The notes beneath the pieces were generated by a model. That model was given only the letters and a program-made list of their open reading frames with translations, was not told the origin of the DNA and searched no databases. Positions 45,253 to 55,692 of a stretch of DNA of 64,000 bases are shown here, piece by piece (position 1 is the stretch's first letter; the number at the start of each line of letters is the position of its first letter). The position numbers and the translations under genes are program-made. The DNA comes from Topomyia yanbarensis (lineage: Eukaryota; Arthropoda; Insecta; Diptera; Culicidae): contig NC_080672.1 in assembly GCF_030247195.1 (NCBI RefSeq), forward strand, positions 368,582,271 to 368,646,270. The letters are read 5' to 3'.

Positions 45253-46500
45253 TTACTTCTTTTCGATGGTGTTCTTCGGGGCAGCTTTCTTGGCAGGTGC
45301 GGTGGCTGTTCACGCCGAAGTGAACATCGTACCAGATAATTATTTTGACCCCCCAAACCGACACCCGCAGATAGTGTGCCAAATCAAATATTTTCACCCC
45401 CGGGGAACAGATAACATTATTCTTCATATTCGATCAGCAGGCGCACACGCAAACCGAAGGCAAACTAACATCATCGTTACCCAGCTGATTGCTGCCAATT
45501 ATCACTGGAGATGAGCAACAATACTTTTTGCAGTCCGGTGATTTCCACGCAAATTCGTCGCCGTAGATTGAAGATGATCGCACACATTCGGGGCGATCTT
45601 GATAATTTACCATGCCTGTGGGAGCGGTACCAAGGAGTACTAAGTTTATCGCCGATCAAGACAGTCCAGTACAACTGACTGTGCGTCGCGCTCGCCGTGC
45701 ATACGTTGCACACCGCTTCCCCACAGACCGGCAATTAGAAATAGTTTCAAAGCAGTGAAATTCAAATATAACATGTAAATAGTGTAAATAAATGTTATGT
45801 TATAAGAGACTTTCTGGTGTTGTGTGGACTGGAAAGGTCCGAAGAAGGCGGAAAAGAACGCCCTTTTGCTGGCCTGTGCGGGGCCAGCCAAGTTTGTTTC
45901 GTTCCGGGTGCTGTTCGTTCGCCCTGTGTTTCACTGTCTTTTCTCGGGCTTGAGTATCGGCCAGATCCCGGCGTAAACAGTGGCCTTATTTGGCTTAGGG
46001 GTCTTCGGTTTGTTCGCCGCAGCCTTCGATGGTTCGGTGGCCTTTTGTTTAGTGGCAGGTGCTACCCCCTTTGGCGAGGCAGCTTTGGCTTTCTTCGTAG
46101 CTGGCTTCTTAGCGCGTTTTGGCCTTCTCACTACCATCACCTGCGTTTCTTCTCTTCTTTCCGGTGGTAGCCGATTTCTTCGGTTTCTTTTCGGTCTTCT
46201 TTGGCAGCAGAATGGCCTGGACATTAAACAACACACAACCCTGCCAAATAGCCACCCAGGAGATTAATTTGATCCGCTATTCGTCATTTCGAATGGCCAA
46301 CAGCAGGTCACGGGGGATGATCCTGGTCTATTTGTTATCATAGGCAGCGTTTACTGCTAGCTCAATCACTGCTGACAGGTAGGCAGGGTGGTCCAGAACC
46401 GACACGCTCACCGTAGTGACCCATATTCAGCAAACGATGCATTCGACCGACAGGAAGTGCTGGTGCAGCCAGCACGAGTGTAACACGCGAATGATGCCGC
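45253..46500 (-). pseudogene. Histone H2A pseudogene with H1-like C-terminal tail
   Basis: H2A packages DNA as part of the nucleosome. On the minus strand, pieces match H2A in order: LPVGRMHRLLNMGHYGERVG (about 46460-46400), then ELAVNAAYDNK, TRIIPRDLLLAIRNDE and FNVQAILLPKKTEKK. They are separated by stops, a frameshift and a deletion in the region normally following AVMEYLAAEVLE. Instead of ending, the frame continues, after one shift, into a basic tail (KKPATKKAKAASPKG, KPKTPKPNKA; about 46135-45985) like a histone H1 C-terminus. The tail is cut by an insertion (45307-45983). Beyond it the same frame resumes as APAKKAAPKNTIEKK and a stop at 45253-45255. The N-terminus is lost. Clearly non-functional. 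Confidence 0.8.
45307..45983. mobile_element. Insertion inside the histone tail
   Basis: CTGTTCACGCCG at the left and, in reverse complement, CTGTTTACGCCG at the right are its ends, flanked by TGG on both sides (45304-45306 and 45984-45986). Removing it plus one TGG restores the basic reading frame of the histone tail without a shift, which supports both the borders and a 3-bp target duplication. The interior (677 bp) contains no recognisable transposase. Class unknown. Confidence 0.65.
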
Positions 46501-47146
46501 ACTCGCATACGACTGTCGGTTTTGTACTTGGTTCGGTTTAAGTTTGAAGCCAAAGGGACAGGCCATCGAACAAAAATTGTTTGCTTCCATCGTCAAAGAG
46601 GTGGAACTTCGAACGAAAATTAGTTTGATTCGCTTGTTTTCGAATTGTACGGACACATAAAGGTGCAGATAATTACTACTTTCACAAAATGCAGTAGTAG
46701 TCGTAAATTATACGAAATCAAACATATACGTGCACAATATGTACTGCACATATTTCCGATCAGGTAGTACAAACCTATAGTGATTTCGTACAGTACAATG
46801 GAATTTAATCGCATTTCAATACTGAGAAAATACTACAGCAGAAAATATTGAAACGTGCCCCCGTATTGAAACGTTAGAGGTATTCTTCTTCAAAAATGCA
46901 CACCCATCGCGCTAGAGGTTTTTTCTTGCTAATTTTCAGTCCCGTCCCACTGTGCAAAGACAAATCTTATGTATATCATAAAATAATTTATTGCTTTAAG
47001 ATGAATAAATACGGTCTTTTCAATACCAAATTTGTACTCAGCGACCCCAAATTCACCAAAATATATGGTTATAGGATGCAATTCTCTAAAACTGTATGTA
47101 GCGGATAAAGGTAATGCAGGTCAAAGTCGGTAAAAAAGGTTTGAGA
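46501..47146. other. Spacer, nothing recognised
   Basis: Upstream flank of the histone pseudogene. I looked for the H2A N-terminal tail and a TATA-like element and could not establish either. No other repeat was noticed. Confidence 0.4.
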
Positions 47147-47150
47147 TTAA

Positions 47151-47588
47151 CCCATTCATGCCCATGTTGTTTGCGGACAACAACGTTTTTAAACAGCTAT
47201 AACTTTTGATTGAGACGATATTTGCTCACAAAAACAAGTAAGGATCATTAATGTGATTGTTGCCTTTAATTTGAGTATTAACAGTTACAAGGATTAGAAC
47301 TCTAGAACTGAAGTTATTGCAATTAGTCTGATTGGGTTCCGATGGAGCAGTGCTGCCAGGGACAGTTTACGTTGACGATGGAAAACGATTTTTTAATATA
47401 TCTTCGTTATGGTGCAATATTATTGAAAACTGATAAAACTTATCAATTTGGACTCTCGTTGGCTACGTTTTCCACGTAATTGGACTATTGTAATTATCAT
47501 AAGAGAATCGTATTGAGCATAAGAAGGTAAAAATTGAAAATAGTTTTGAAACCCTACATGCACTAGAAAAAAGTTGGGCATGAAAGGG
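47151..47588. mobile_element. piggyBac-like MITE with TTAA duplication
   Basis: CCCATTCATGCCCA at the left and, reverse-complemented, CCCTTTCATGCCCA at the right are flanked by TTAA on each side (47147-47150 and 47589-47592). TTAA duplication with CCC-starting termini is the hallmark of the piggyBac superfamily, so the class is inferred with good support. At 438 bp it has no room for a transposase and shows no open frame of interest. Confidence 0.85.
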
Positions 47589-48392
47589 TTAACTTAAAAA
47601 CTGGAAAGTACTTGGGGCCAACAACAACCGTCATAGGTGGCCAGTGTGGTCAATGCTACTTGAATGATCATTAGTGATCTAGAGTCGAAAATTCAAGTAT
47701 TGTTGGTCCCTTTTTAACATATATTACACTATTTGGACATCATGGTGGTATCAGTGTATGTATATTGTAATTTGCTGTGAGACCAGACTATTAAACCCTT
47801 TACTCCGGAACCGGAAGTCCGATCGACAAAAAAATCATTAGCAGCTTATGAGAGCGATATAATATTCATTTGAAACCATGCAATTCGCTTCAATCATCTC
47901 CGAGAAGAGTGAGTGAGATTAGAAAATAAATATACATATACATTCGCACACATACATAAAGACATTTGCCGATCTCAAAGAACGGAGTCGAATGACAAAT
48001 GAGAATCGGCCCTCCGAGTCACGGTTAAAAAGCCGACGTTCAGTGTGAGTGCATATCCCTTCTATACGACAAAGGCAAAAAGGTGCAAAATCAGCTATGT
48101 CCCAAACAGCCGATTTTCGTCAAAAAAATTTTGATTCATGCATTTTAGACATTCGGCATCAGAAATACAAATTTGATCTATGAGTCTATGAGGATAATAT
48201 CCATTTCATTTGAGGCTAATTTTATGAAAATCGCCAACACCATCTACGAGAAATAGATGTCAGTTTCGTAAATTTGAAGGATGGGCATTTTCCCCGGGAC
48301 TATCGGAACCTTTTATGGCGGCCAATGTGGCCAACAAGACTTCGAAAAAGGAAGGGGTGGGGTAGAGAAGGGTTGGTGGGAGGTATAACCAA

Positions 48393-48635
48393 CCCGAGCA
48401 AACGAAAAGTCCAAAATATCCCCATGATCATGGGGTTTGAAATGGGTGTTTGAAATGGGTTCAACCCATGAAAACACCATCCCCATGGTCCGGTAGGTCC
48501 CATATAAAATACACTATGTTGGTGTATTTATGGGTTGTTGAGACCACTTTATGGTGTCTTGATGGTTGTGAATTTTGGCACGGACCATGTTTAAGGTCTT
48601 TTCAAGGGGCTTGAACCCATGAGTATTTGCTCGGG
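48393..48635. mobile_element. MITE, CCCGAGCAAA ends
   Basis: CCCGAGCAAACG begins at 48393 and TATTTGCTCGGG ends at 48635. The interior has several internal dyads of ATGGGTT / AACCCAT and CCATGG. It sits inside the monomer array, showing the order of insertion. A half copy is at 44953-45190. Confidence 0.8.
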
Positions 48636-49221
48636 AGCCGCATATTATACTTTTTATTTGATCCTTAGTTTGTGAAAATCGGTACTGTCATTACCGAATA
48701 ACCGAAGTGACTTTAATTCTAGAATATCCCTGAAGCCCGGGACTTCCGCTATAGGCGATAGTGTATATAATCTTTGATTAACCATCAGCGATCTGTCAGT
48801 CTGAATGAAATTCAATAGCAGTTAATGGGAGCGTCATGCCTGTCATTTGAAACCAAGTTTGTAGAAATCGGTCAAGAATTCGCTGCGAAATAAATAGTAC
48901 ATTCACTTAGGAATTTGGCAAGTTCCCCGGGGGCATCACGAACCGTTATAGGCGGCTAATACGGTCAAAGCTATTTCGATTGGTCATTATTGATCCGGAT
49001 CCGCAAATCCAAGTAATGTTGCATACATTTTAATATGTATTGCTTCATTTGGGCATCATGGTGGTACCAGTTTATTTACTGTGTGACTGCACTCTTCAAT
49101 CCGTAACACCGGAACCGGAAGTTCGATCAATAAAAAAGTCAATAGTAACCGATAGGAAGGTTGTACCGTTCATTTGAGACTAAGTTTGTGTAACTCGGTA
49201 CTCAGTGAAACTAAGTTGACA

Positions 49222-49262
49222 TTATTTGCCACATACATATATACGCACGCACACATATACAC
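49222..49262. repeat. CA/TA microsatellite
   Basis: Imperfect ACACATATACGCACGCACAC-type tract closing the monomer array, equivalent to those at 2372 and 16335. Confidence 0.7.
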
Positions 49263-50129
49263 ACGGGGAAGTGGGGCGAAATAGAACGAAAGTGCCTAAA
49301 GTAGTTGTGGAGTTTTTGCACACGTTTGAGTCTGTGCAACTAGGTATCAGAGGGCAACAAGAAGGCCATCTCATGATTGAAACGCGAAAAAAAACTACAT
49401 ATTTTATGTATATATCGTGTAAAAATGGTCGAAAAATAATTATAAATAATAATAATTAATAACAATAAATGAAGAAAACCATAGCTTATTGACTATTACA
49501 TTAACATTGTAGGGCGAATCTAAAATTTTGACCGGTAGTGTACAAGAGTAAATAATATACTATTTGTAAGTTTAGAGGGGTCACTTAGTGTTATTTTTGA
49601 AATACATTAATGCACTTCAAAATTTTTAGCAGGGGGATTATAGGAGCAACTAACTAAGCGGAACCTTTTACAACCATATTAAAACTAGGAATAACGAAAG
49701 AGGGAAATTCTATTTTATTAAGACTCTCTAGTATAGGGCTTAATTAGAACTATTTTTATGAGTAGAAGTACATAATTAGAAAAGACAGAGAGGGTGGGGA
49801 GGGGGGGGGGGTCCGGTGAATTCTTAAATCTGGGTATCAGAGATAGAGAAGAGAGAGTGGACAAAGATGACAGTGGGAGAAAAATAGTAACTTTCAGTTT
49901 TCGGCATTGGGAGATCAACGTCATGGATTACAAACTCGGACGATTTGCATCAAGAAGCATTATATATTGGGATGCCGGGTGGTCAGGGGTTCCCCCAGAC
50001 GCTTTCATAGTACGGCTCAGATGCTGATCGGAAACATACCGCGTTACGCGTGTGATGTTTCTGCTGTAGGTCCCGTGTTTATCTCAGTCGACCGAGATAT
50101 TTCGTGTCAGTTTAAAGCCGCATCGAACT
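49263..50129. other. Spacer with a poly-G run
   Basis: A G run lies near 49798-49810, preceded by a purine-rich stretch. GGGGAAGTGGGGCG at 49265-49278 may be a transposon end. The overlapping frames at 49794-50170 carry no domain. Confidence 0.4.
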
Positions 50130-52910
50130 ATTGTTGTTGTACGGTACAGGCAGAGCATTTCTGGGAATGAAAGGAAAAATAAAAGGAACAGGTAAATGGT
50201 TTTTGGGAAGGTGTATACGACGGACATTTAGAAGACATCGCGGTTTGCCAGTATATTCCGGACCGGGACATTGAATGATCTTCCTCGGGCCCGAAGGGAG
50301 TCCAATAGTTGAGCTCTGGAAGAACAGTAATCGTCTTATGCCCAGACACTATGTTTGATATCGTGGTAATGATGAGCGCCTAACGTGTAGTGATTGGACA
50401 TGAACCGCGATATCATCACACGAAGTAAATCCTGGCCTACATTCAAGGTTTCGTTGATGCTATCGGAATCCATTGCTGCAAGTTATCTGCTAACTTTCTA
50501 GCGTCCTCTGACAAGAGATATTGAAAAATTCATAATATAGAAAACTGATGCCATCTGCGCTTATATAATATAGGTCATTCAATTTCTGTGGAGAACTACG
50601 CAGGACAATCGTTCGTCTTTTTGCATTTGTGGAAGCCAAATAGTGTATCTGACAGTAAGCCACTGTCTTCGACCTAATTGTCGAGGCGAAACAAGATCAT
50701 TTTCTAGAACAGCTTTCGAATACAGGACAGCATTGCAATCGGTCGATACGTGCTATGGTCGGCGGTTGGTTTTCCTGGTTTTTGAATGGCGATGACCTTC
50801 ACTTGCCTCCAGTCATGAGAGACAATGTTACCCTCACGAAACTTATTAAATAAATTCAACAAACGTCTCTTGGCAGAGTCTGACAGATTCTTTAACAAGT
50901 TAAATTTGATTCTGTCTGGCCCTGGGGCTTTATTGTTATATGACAAGAGAACAAGTGAGAACTCCACCATCGAAAACAGTGTTTCGTTCGCATTATCGTG
51001 AGAGGCGGCGGCGCGGTAGATCTTCTGCGCCGAGGCGGAATCCGGACAAAGCTTCTTGGCAAAATCGAATATGCAACGATTTGAATATTCCACGCTCTCG
51101 TTAGTACTGTTTCGATTTCGTAAGCGCCGGGCCGTACTCCAAAGAGTGTTCACCGATGTTTCTCTGGTTAGTCCGTCGATGACCTGGTGCCAGTAGCTAC
51201 GTTTTTTGGCCTTCATCAAACTCTTCATGCGCGTTTCCGTCATCGCGTACTGTCGGTAGCTAGCTGGCAGCCCGTCATCCCTGAAGGTCTTATACGCAGC
51301 GGCCTTTTCCGCGTACACGTCTGAGCACTCTTTGTCCCACCATGGATTGCGAGGACGCCCGCGTGAGTTCGCGTCTGGTACGCGTTTAGTCTGAGCTTGA
51401 ATCGCGGTATCGAGAATCAAGCCAGCCAGGAACCCGTACTCTTCCTCCGGAGGAAACTCGAGTGCACTTCATTTGGCCGGATATCGCGGACGCGTAGCTC
51501 TTCCAATCATTATTTCGTGTGAGGTCATGCATTGATTGTATTCAGTGTCCCTGAACCGTTAGCAATATTAATTACGATTGGCAGATGGTCGTTGTGTCAT
51601 TTCACCCATGCGCTCAGAATGGTCACATTGAAGTTGTTGCAAAGCTCATGAATTAAGGTAGATCGATTATCACCATGCCGTACCGTGGGAGTTAAAATTA
51701 CTTAAAACTAGCCTCGGTGAATAGTGGAGTTCCGCAATATCGTATAGCCGTCGGTGGCCAACTGAGGCTCTAGCGAGAATGAAGCCAGGAGCAATTCAGA
51801 AGACTTTAATTCTAGTTTGGTAAGCAACAACTTCAATACCTGGTGTCGAAAGGAGGTCGATTCGATTGAAAAAAATTTGCAAAATTTTTGATCCCCAAAA
51901 GTACTCCTCCGTAAGGGTCTTCTCGATCCAGGCGAATAACATTGAAATTGTGGAAGTTAAGGTCTATTTCCGAAGTAAGCTATGTTTCGCATAATGCAAA
52001 TGCATCGCATTTCAGGTTATTTAGTAAAGTTTTAAAAGAATCGATTTTTGGGATAATATTTCTGCAGTTCCGCTGTAAAACAGTGATCATAGTCCGTGAC
52101 CTCGGTCGATGAAAGGAGGGACTATTTTGCAATCAACCCCATCAAAATGTTTTTACTGCGGGGAGAAAGCTTATCTAGATACCTTTAAGAGAGTCAGGAA
52201 TATTGAAAGCTATGAAAATCCGGTTATCAGTGTCAAAGAATTTTATTAAGCCAGCGCTGGTTTCTTTCTTTGGTTGAGATATCGGAACTTTTGATGTTCC
52301 AGGAAGTAATGGGAACTGCTTTTCCGAGCTCAGGTTTCTGAAACCAAGAGCTGTTTGTTTCGGTTTTTCACCAATACTTCCTCGAGCTGTTATTTTTGGG
52401 GGACCTTGTAGAGACACCTTCGGACCTTGACAACGAAGCTTAGGAGAGGAGTCGAGTATCTTCACTAGCTGAAGCAAGGAAGCAATGTGTCAGCAGATCT
52501 GCGCAAATCCAACTCGAATCGGAGATGACCCCATCACATTCAACCCGATTAGATGATACATATACTCTATACTCCTTTGTAAAATGCTCGTAACCAGCAA
52601 TGTCATTTGCGTGCTGCGCAACTTTTACCCCTCTCCCCCCCTGGAGCTTATCAGGGCAAATTTTCGATATTTTTGTTATGGCCGAATATCGTTCCGTCAG
52701 AACTCGAGGAACCTTAAATAAATCCAAACACTTCTTGATTTTGGCCCAGAAAAAGACCACATAAGGCCCGGTAGACGAGCATGGATATACCTTGATTCGG
52801 GGAGTGGATTTCGTGACAACATCCATCTCACCTTGAGGTGAACCTCTGTCAGGGGAATTCATTTTTGCACGGGTCTTTTGCCTAATGCACATTAATAGGA
52901 GGACCAAGAA
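50130..52910 (-). pseudogene. Defective LINE retrotransposon (ORF1, EN, RT start, 3' end)
   Basis: Reading from 52907 downward: ORF1 N-terminal part (STGPYVVFFWAK, LTERYSAITKISKICPDKL, EYRVYVSSNRVECDG), a frameshift, then ORF1 C-terminal part 52477-52175. ORF2 starts near 52085 with NCRNIIPKID, ALCET followed by a stop where Trp is usual, and DPYGGVLLGIK. Later blocks are FNSHGTAW and DHLPIVINIANGSG of the endonuclease, all frameshifted. The RT N-terminus is open at 51420-50704 with NPWWDKECSD, NKAPGPDRIKFNLL, KPGKP and YRPIAMLSC. The palm with its YxDD motif is missing. The last ~300 bp match the usual ORF2 C-terminus. Too short and broken to move itself. Clade (LOA/Jockey-like) is a guess. 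Confidence 0.8.
50704..51420 (-). CDS. Open RT N-terminal segment of the LINE
   Basis: A 238-residue open frame covers the endonuclease-RT linker and the finger region of reverse transcriptase: RGRPRNPWWDKECSD (residues ~20-35), YWHQVIDGLTRETSVNTLW (~75-95), NKAPGPDRIKF (~165-175), KPGKP and YRPIAMLSC (~215-235). It stops just before the conserved palm, so no polymerase activity is expected. The start shown is arbitrary, being the first ATG of a frame that enters from a broken upstream region. Confidence 0.75.
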   Translation of the reverse strand: MILDTAIQAQTKRVPDANSRGRPRNPWWDKECSDVYAEKAAAYKTFRDDGLPASYRQYAMTETRMKSLMKAKKRSYWHQVIDGLTRETSVNTLWSTARRLRNRNSTNESVEYSNRCIFDFAKKLCPDSASAQKIYRAAASHDNANETLFSMVEFSLVLLSYNNKAPGPDRIKFNLLKNLSDSAKRRLLNLFNKFREGNIVSHDWRQVKVIAIQKPGKPTADHSTYRPIAMLSCIRKLF

Positions 52911-53449
52911 AGGGGAACGTAATGCAGTAGCGATACTTATCTTTTTAAGAGGTTTCTAGACAGCCTACAAGATGTGAAACACTGCCACTGCTCTACTGGT
53001 CGAATATCTTAAGCAAAACTCTTTGTTATGAGTATTTCTAAAACTTTGTCGAAGACATCAAACTTCTATTTCTTCAGTATAAAAAGTTAATTTTAATTTA
53101 TATCAGATTGTGGGGAATATTCATACCAACATTTCTTTAAAAGACACCCTGTCAATATATTCGAGTTTGGCCTCTAGTGAATGCAGCTCCCGTTTTTGGC
53201 ATTTCCGACCGCTGTTGTCTAGTTTGTTTTACCCCAGCTTCCCTTACACGTGGAGATAATCTGAGATCTCTTCTGTGTAGCGTGAAGACAATTTACGTTG
53301 TATTCTAATAACCGATAGCATAGCAATTGTCGTTGAAACCAGGACCGTATTTGTCGATATGTAGGATGTTGAAGTGATACTTACCTATATGAAGACCACC
53401 GACTCAATGACATTAATATCTACAACGCAGTTGGGCCAACAACAGAGTA
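52911..53449. repeat. Contains a repeat shared with 63470-63760
   Basis: The stretch 53020-53220 matches the reverse complement of 63470-63720: 'ggtcggaaatgccaaaaac', 'ttcactagaggccaaact', 'gacagggtgtctttt', 'tgaatattccccacaatctgat', 'tgtcttcgacaaagtttt'. It is a dispersed repeat of unknown class. The rest (53221-53449) shows nothing. Confidence 0.7.
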
Positions 53450-53737
53450 TTAGTTTAGGACTCGCCTGTTATCTAAATAGTACTGACGAATAATGTCAAA
53501 ATTCCGTTTAGTGCGTACCTCGACGCGCATAGAATTGGAATTACGACTATTGACCAATTCATAGGGCGTAACTTGGTCGATAGTGACAAACGAGACAAGT
53601 CCTCTTTTGAAGGTTTTCAAACACCATCTCGAATAGCAGCAAAAACTAACGACACTACAATAGTCTCTTTGGTCAACAGCTTCTCGCCGTTGTTGTTTGG
53701 GATTTGCTATGCACAAAACATATGCATCAATCAACAA
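53450..53737 (-). CDS. Unrecognised 95-codon open frame
   Basis: Contains ANPKQQRREAVDQRDY and, toward its C-terminus, VTPYELVNSRNSNSMRVEV followed by RTKRNFDIIRQYYLDN. The C-terminal part has the feel of LINE ORF1 nucleic-acid-binding regions, but I cannot place it in a family. It lies between LINE-rich and apparently single-copy DNA, and could equally be a chance frame. Confidence 0.2.
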   Translation of the reverse strand: MLIDAYVLCIANPKQQRREAVDQRDYCSVVSFCCYSRWCLKTFKRGLVSFVTIDQVTPYELVNSRNSNSMRVEVRTKRNFDIIRQYYLDNRRVLN

Positions 53738-54808
53738 AACAGCACTCAGCTAAGCTCCTTTCAATTCCCTTGTGAGTCCAATCGCCGCGCTACAAAGGTG
53801 GTTATTTACTGGTTTTCCCCCTTTTAGTATGCGCTGCATCGCCGATGATTTGCATTTGTACCGCAGGGATTCCGTTGCACCAAAACTGCTACTGGTTGCA
53901 CTTTTTTTTACTCCCCTTTTTGCCACTTTGCAATGCAACAGCGCAGATATTTGCAGCCGAATCCTACCAACGCATTCTCGAGCAGACTCGGTCGCGTCAA
54001 AAACGTTCTAGCCGCTGTATAGGAGTAGGAATGTATGGCGGCGGAGGGCGACACGGTTCGTCCCGAACAACCAAAACACAGACGGAGGAACTAAATCAGC
54101 ATCATCAATAGACTGACTGCATAGATCTAAGCACAGACTGTTTGTGTCGCCTTGCCATTTGCTTGCTTGCTGGTTGGCCGGTTGGCCTTAGCCGAGAACA
54201 CGCAATCGTTATAAATTTACTTTACGAGCAAATGATGTCATGTACGACTGTAAAAGAAGAAATATTCGACGAAGTTTACAAATTCTGGACATTCCTGTCG
54301 GGACAGCAGCGCCCGGCCGTAGAGCAGTAATGAAGATGCGCTATTAGCAACGGACATAACAGGGCTTGTAGCTTGTAGATTCGATTGGCTGATAACAAAT
54401 TTGTACCGTGATTGGTGACCAGTACGTGATGAATGAGGTAAGTTTTTGAGAGAGGCAAAATTGTGTACAGTTCAGGGAATATACGGGACACCTGTCCACT
54501 GATTTCGATTGACAGACCAGCTCACTTCAATTTATTGGCCTCTAAGATATTTGTTCGGATACCATTCTAGATTTGTCTCAGTGCAAATAGGGTTGAAATT
54601 TGAATTTAGACTACGCAAACTTCAAACGAGACATCTAGTTCTCGCATGCCACCATTCTTCATACATTTTTCACGATGTGAAAAAACGCAATTCCGCCGTG
54701 ATTAAACGTGCAAATTACTCGCGAGAGTTCATGCACTGGCTGAAGGCGCATCACCGTCGACCGACCGTCAAAGTCTGGAGCGGCATGTGTGAAATTTTTA
54801 AAAACCAA
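53738..54808. other. Stretch without recognised gene
   Basis: Several overlapping frames occur on both strands, none with domain character. No TIR or tandem array was found, so the sequence may be single-copy DNA downstream of the exon at 55356-55692. Confidence 0.4.
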
Positions 54809-54967
54809 CTACCCACAACGGAACCCGTCCAGAACCAGATCCAGCACAACACACCACACGGCGCGCGGTCCAGGTTGAGCGGGGGTGCCACGACTGGTGC
54901 ACGTTTCGACATCGGCATCGTCGTTGGTGGTATAAATCTCGTTTGCCAGTGCCAGCTTTCGGATCAT
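54809..54967 (-). CDS. Short unrecognised open frame
   Basis: A 52-codon frame starting with ATG at 54967 (MIRKLALANEIYTTNDDADV, then GTPAQPGPRAV). The composition is protein-like and it lies about 390 bp downstream of the terminal exon at 55356 on the same strand. It could belong to the 3' UTR of that gene, be a separate exon, or be chance. The opposite strand is also open here. Confidence 0.2.
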   Translation of the reverse strand: MIRKLALANEIYTTNDDADVETCTSRGTPAQPGPRAVWCVVLDLVLDGFRCG

Positions 54968-55355
54968 CACCGAATGGGATAGAACCAGATGAGGAACGGG
55001 CTACATACAGAACATGAGAGAGAGAGAAAAAAACGGAAGCTGGATCCGAAATGAATGGTTGAATAATAAAGTGGTTAGCGCTGGGATTTAAATCTGACGT
55101 TGAGCCGCCATAAAGCCGGTGATACGGACAAAACAACATCTGAACGGTATGAAAAATTGACGTTTCACTTGTCCCTGAAAAAAAAAGATGTTTGGAATTC
55201 TTTGGTTCTATTTAAAACGAAACCATCGGAAATTTTAAATCAGAATGTGCAATTCGAAATTACATCGAGGAATCGATTTGATGAACTACTTATTACCTTA
55301 TTAGTTATTCGGTAGTGGCCTTCATTAAAATACTTAAGTCTTCAAACGAAAGAGA

Positions 55356-55692
55356 TTATTCGTGGAGTCCTTCTGTCGGTAAATCTGTTACCGTTTCATT
55401 GTCCGAGCATTCAGCTTCGCTTGGTCCTAACTCCGGAGGGTCAGATTGATCCATTTTCAGCTTCGTCTCATCGCTAACGGGGGATGACTGCCCCTTCTGT
55501 TCCGGACTGTTGACCTTCGCCGTCGGAAGTTTTATTTTCTCTTCCAGCAAAACATTTTCCCCCTGTGGGCAGTCAGTTTTTCCAGCCGATTCCTTTTCCT
55601 GGGCATTGGCGGCACCTTTTTCTTCGTCCTTTTCTAAATACTTTTCCCAGTTGCCTAGGCGTTTATTGGTGTCGGCTTCGGTTTCGGCGATT
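55356..55692 (-). CDS. 3'-terminal exon of an unidentified gene
   Basis: A good 3' splice acceptor, a pyrimidine-rich tract ending CATCCCACAG, precedes 55692. The frame then runs to TAA at 55358-55356, about 111 codons, with the incoming intron in phase 2. The product begins IAETEADTNKRLGNWEKYLE and continues as a strongly acidic, Glu/Lys/Ser/Pro-rich stretch ending in DLPTEGLHE. This looks like a disordered C-terminal tail and has no domain I recognise. The exon has no stop or repeat in it and its surroundings lack transposon hallmarks, which favours a real host gene. Its other exons should lie at higher coordinates, perhaps beyond the window. No clear AATAAA was found close downstream. Confidence 0.5.

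Larger units (their letters stand above)
47600..49262. mobile_element. Monomer array related to the 1.3-kb fold-back
   Basis: Repeated units carry 'ccggaaccggaagt', 'gaaaccaagtttgt' and 'ggtcaaagctac' motifs (for example near 47806, 48855, 48963, 49101), as in 1313-4130 and 16200-17600. A MITE interrupts the array at 48393-48635. The array ends with a CA microsatellite at 49222-49262. Only one orientation is present, so it looks like one arm of a fold-back. Confidence 0.65.

Noticed and set aside
45646..45891. Open frames between the two halves of the histone tail
   Set aside because: They lie inside the insertion at 45307-45983 or straddle its borders and show no transposase motifs.
53450..53737. 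An endogenous viral element
   Set aside because: The open frame has protein-like residues but no viral motif I could identify. A retroelement fragment or chance is at least as likely.
54509..54982. A 157-codon plus-strand frame
   Set aside because: No recognisable domain, and the opposite strand is open over the same region. Kept only as a short minus-strand candidate at low confidence.
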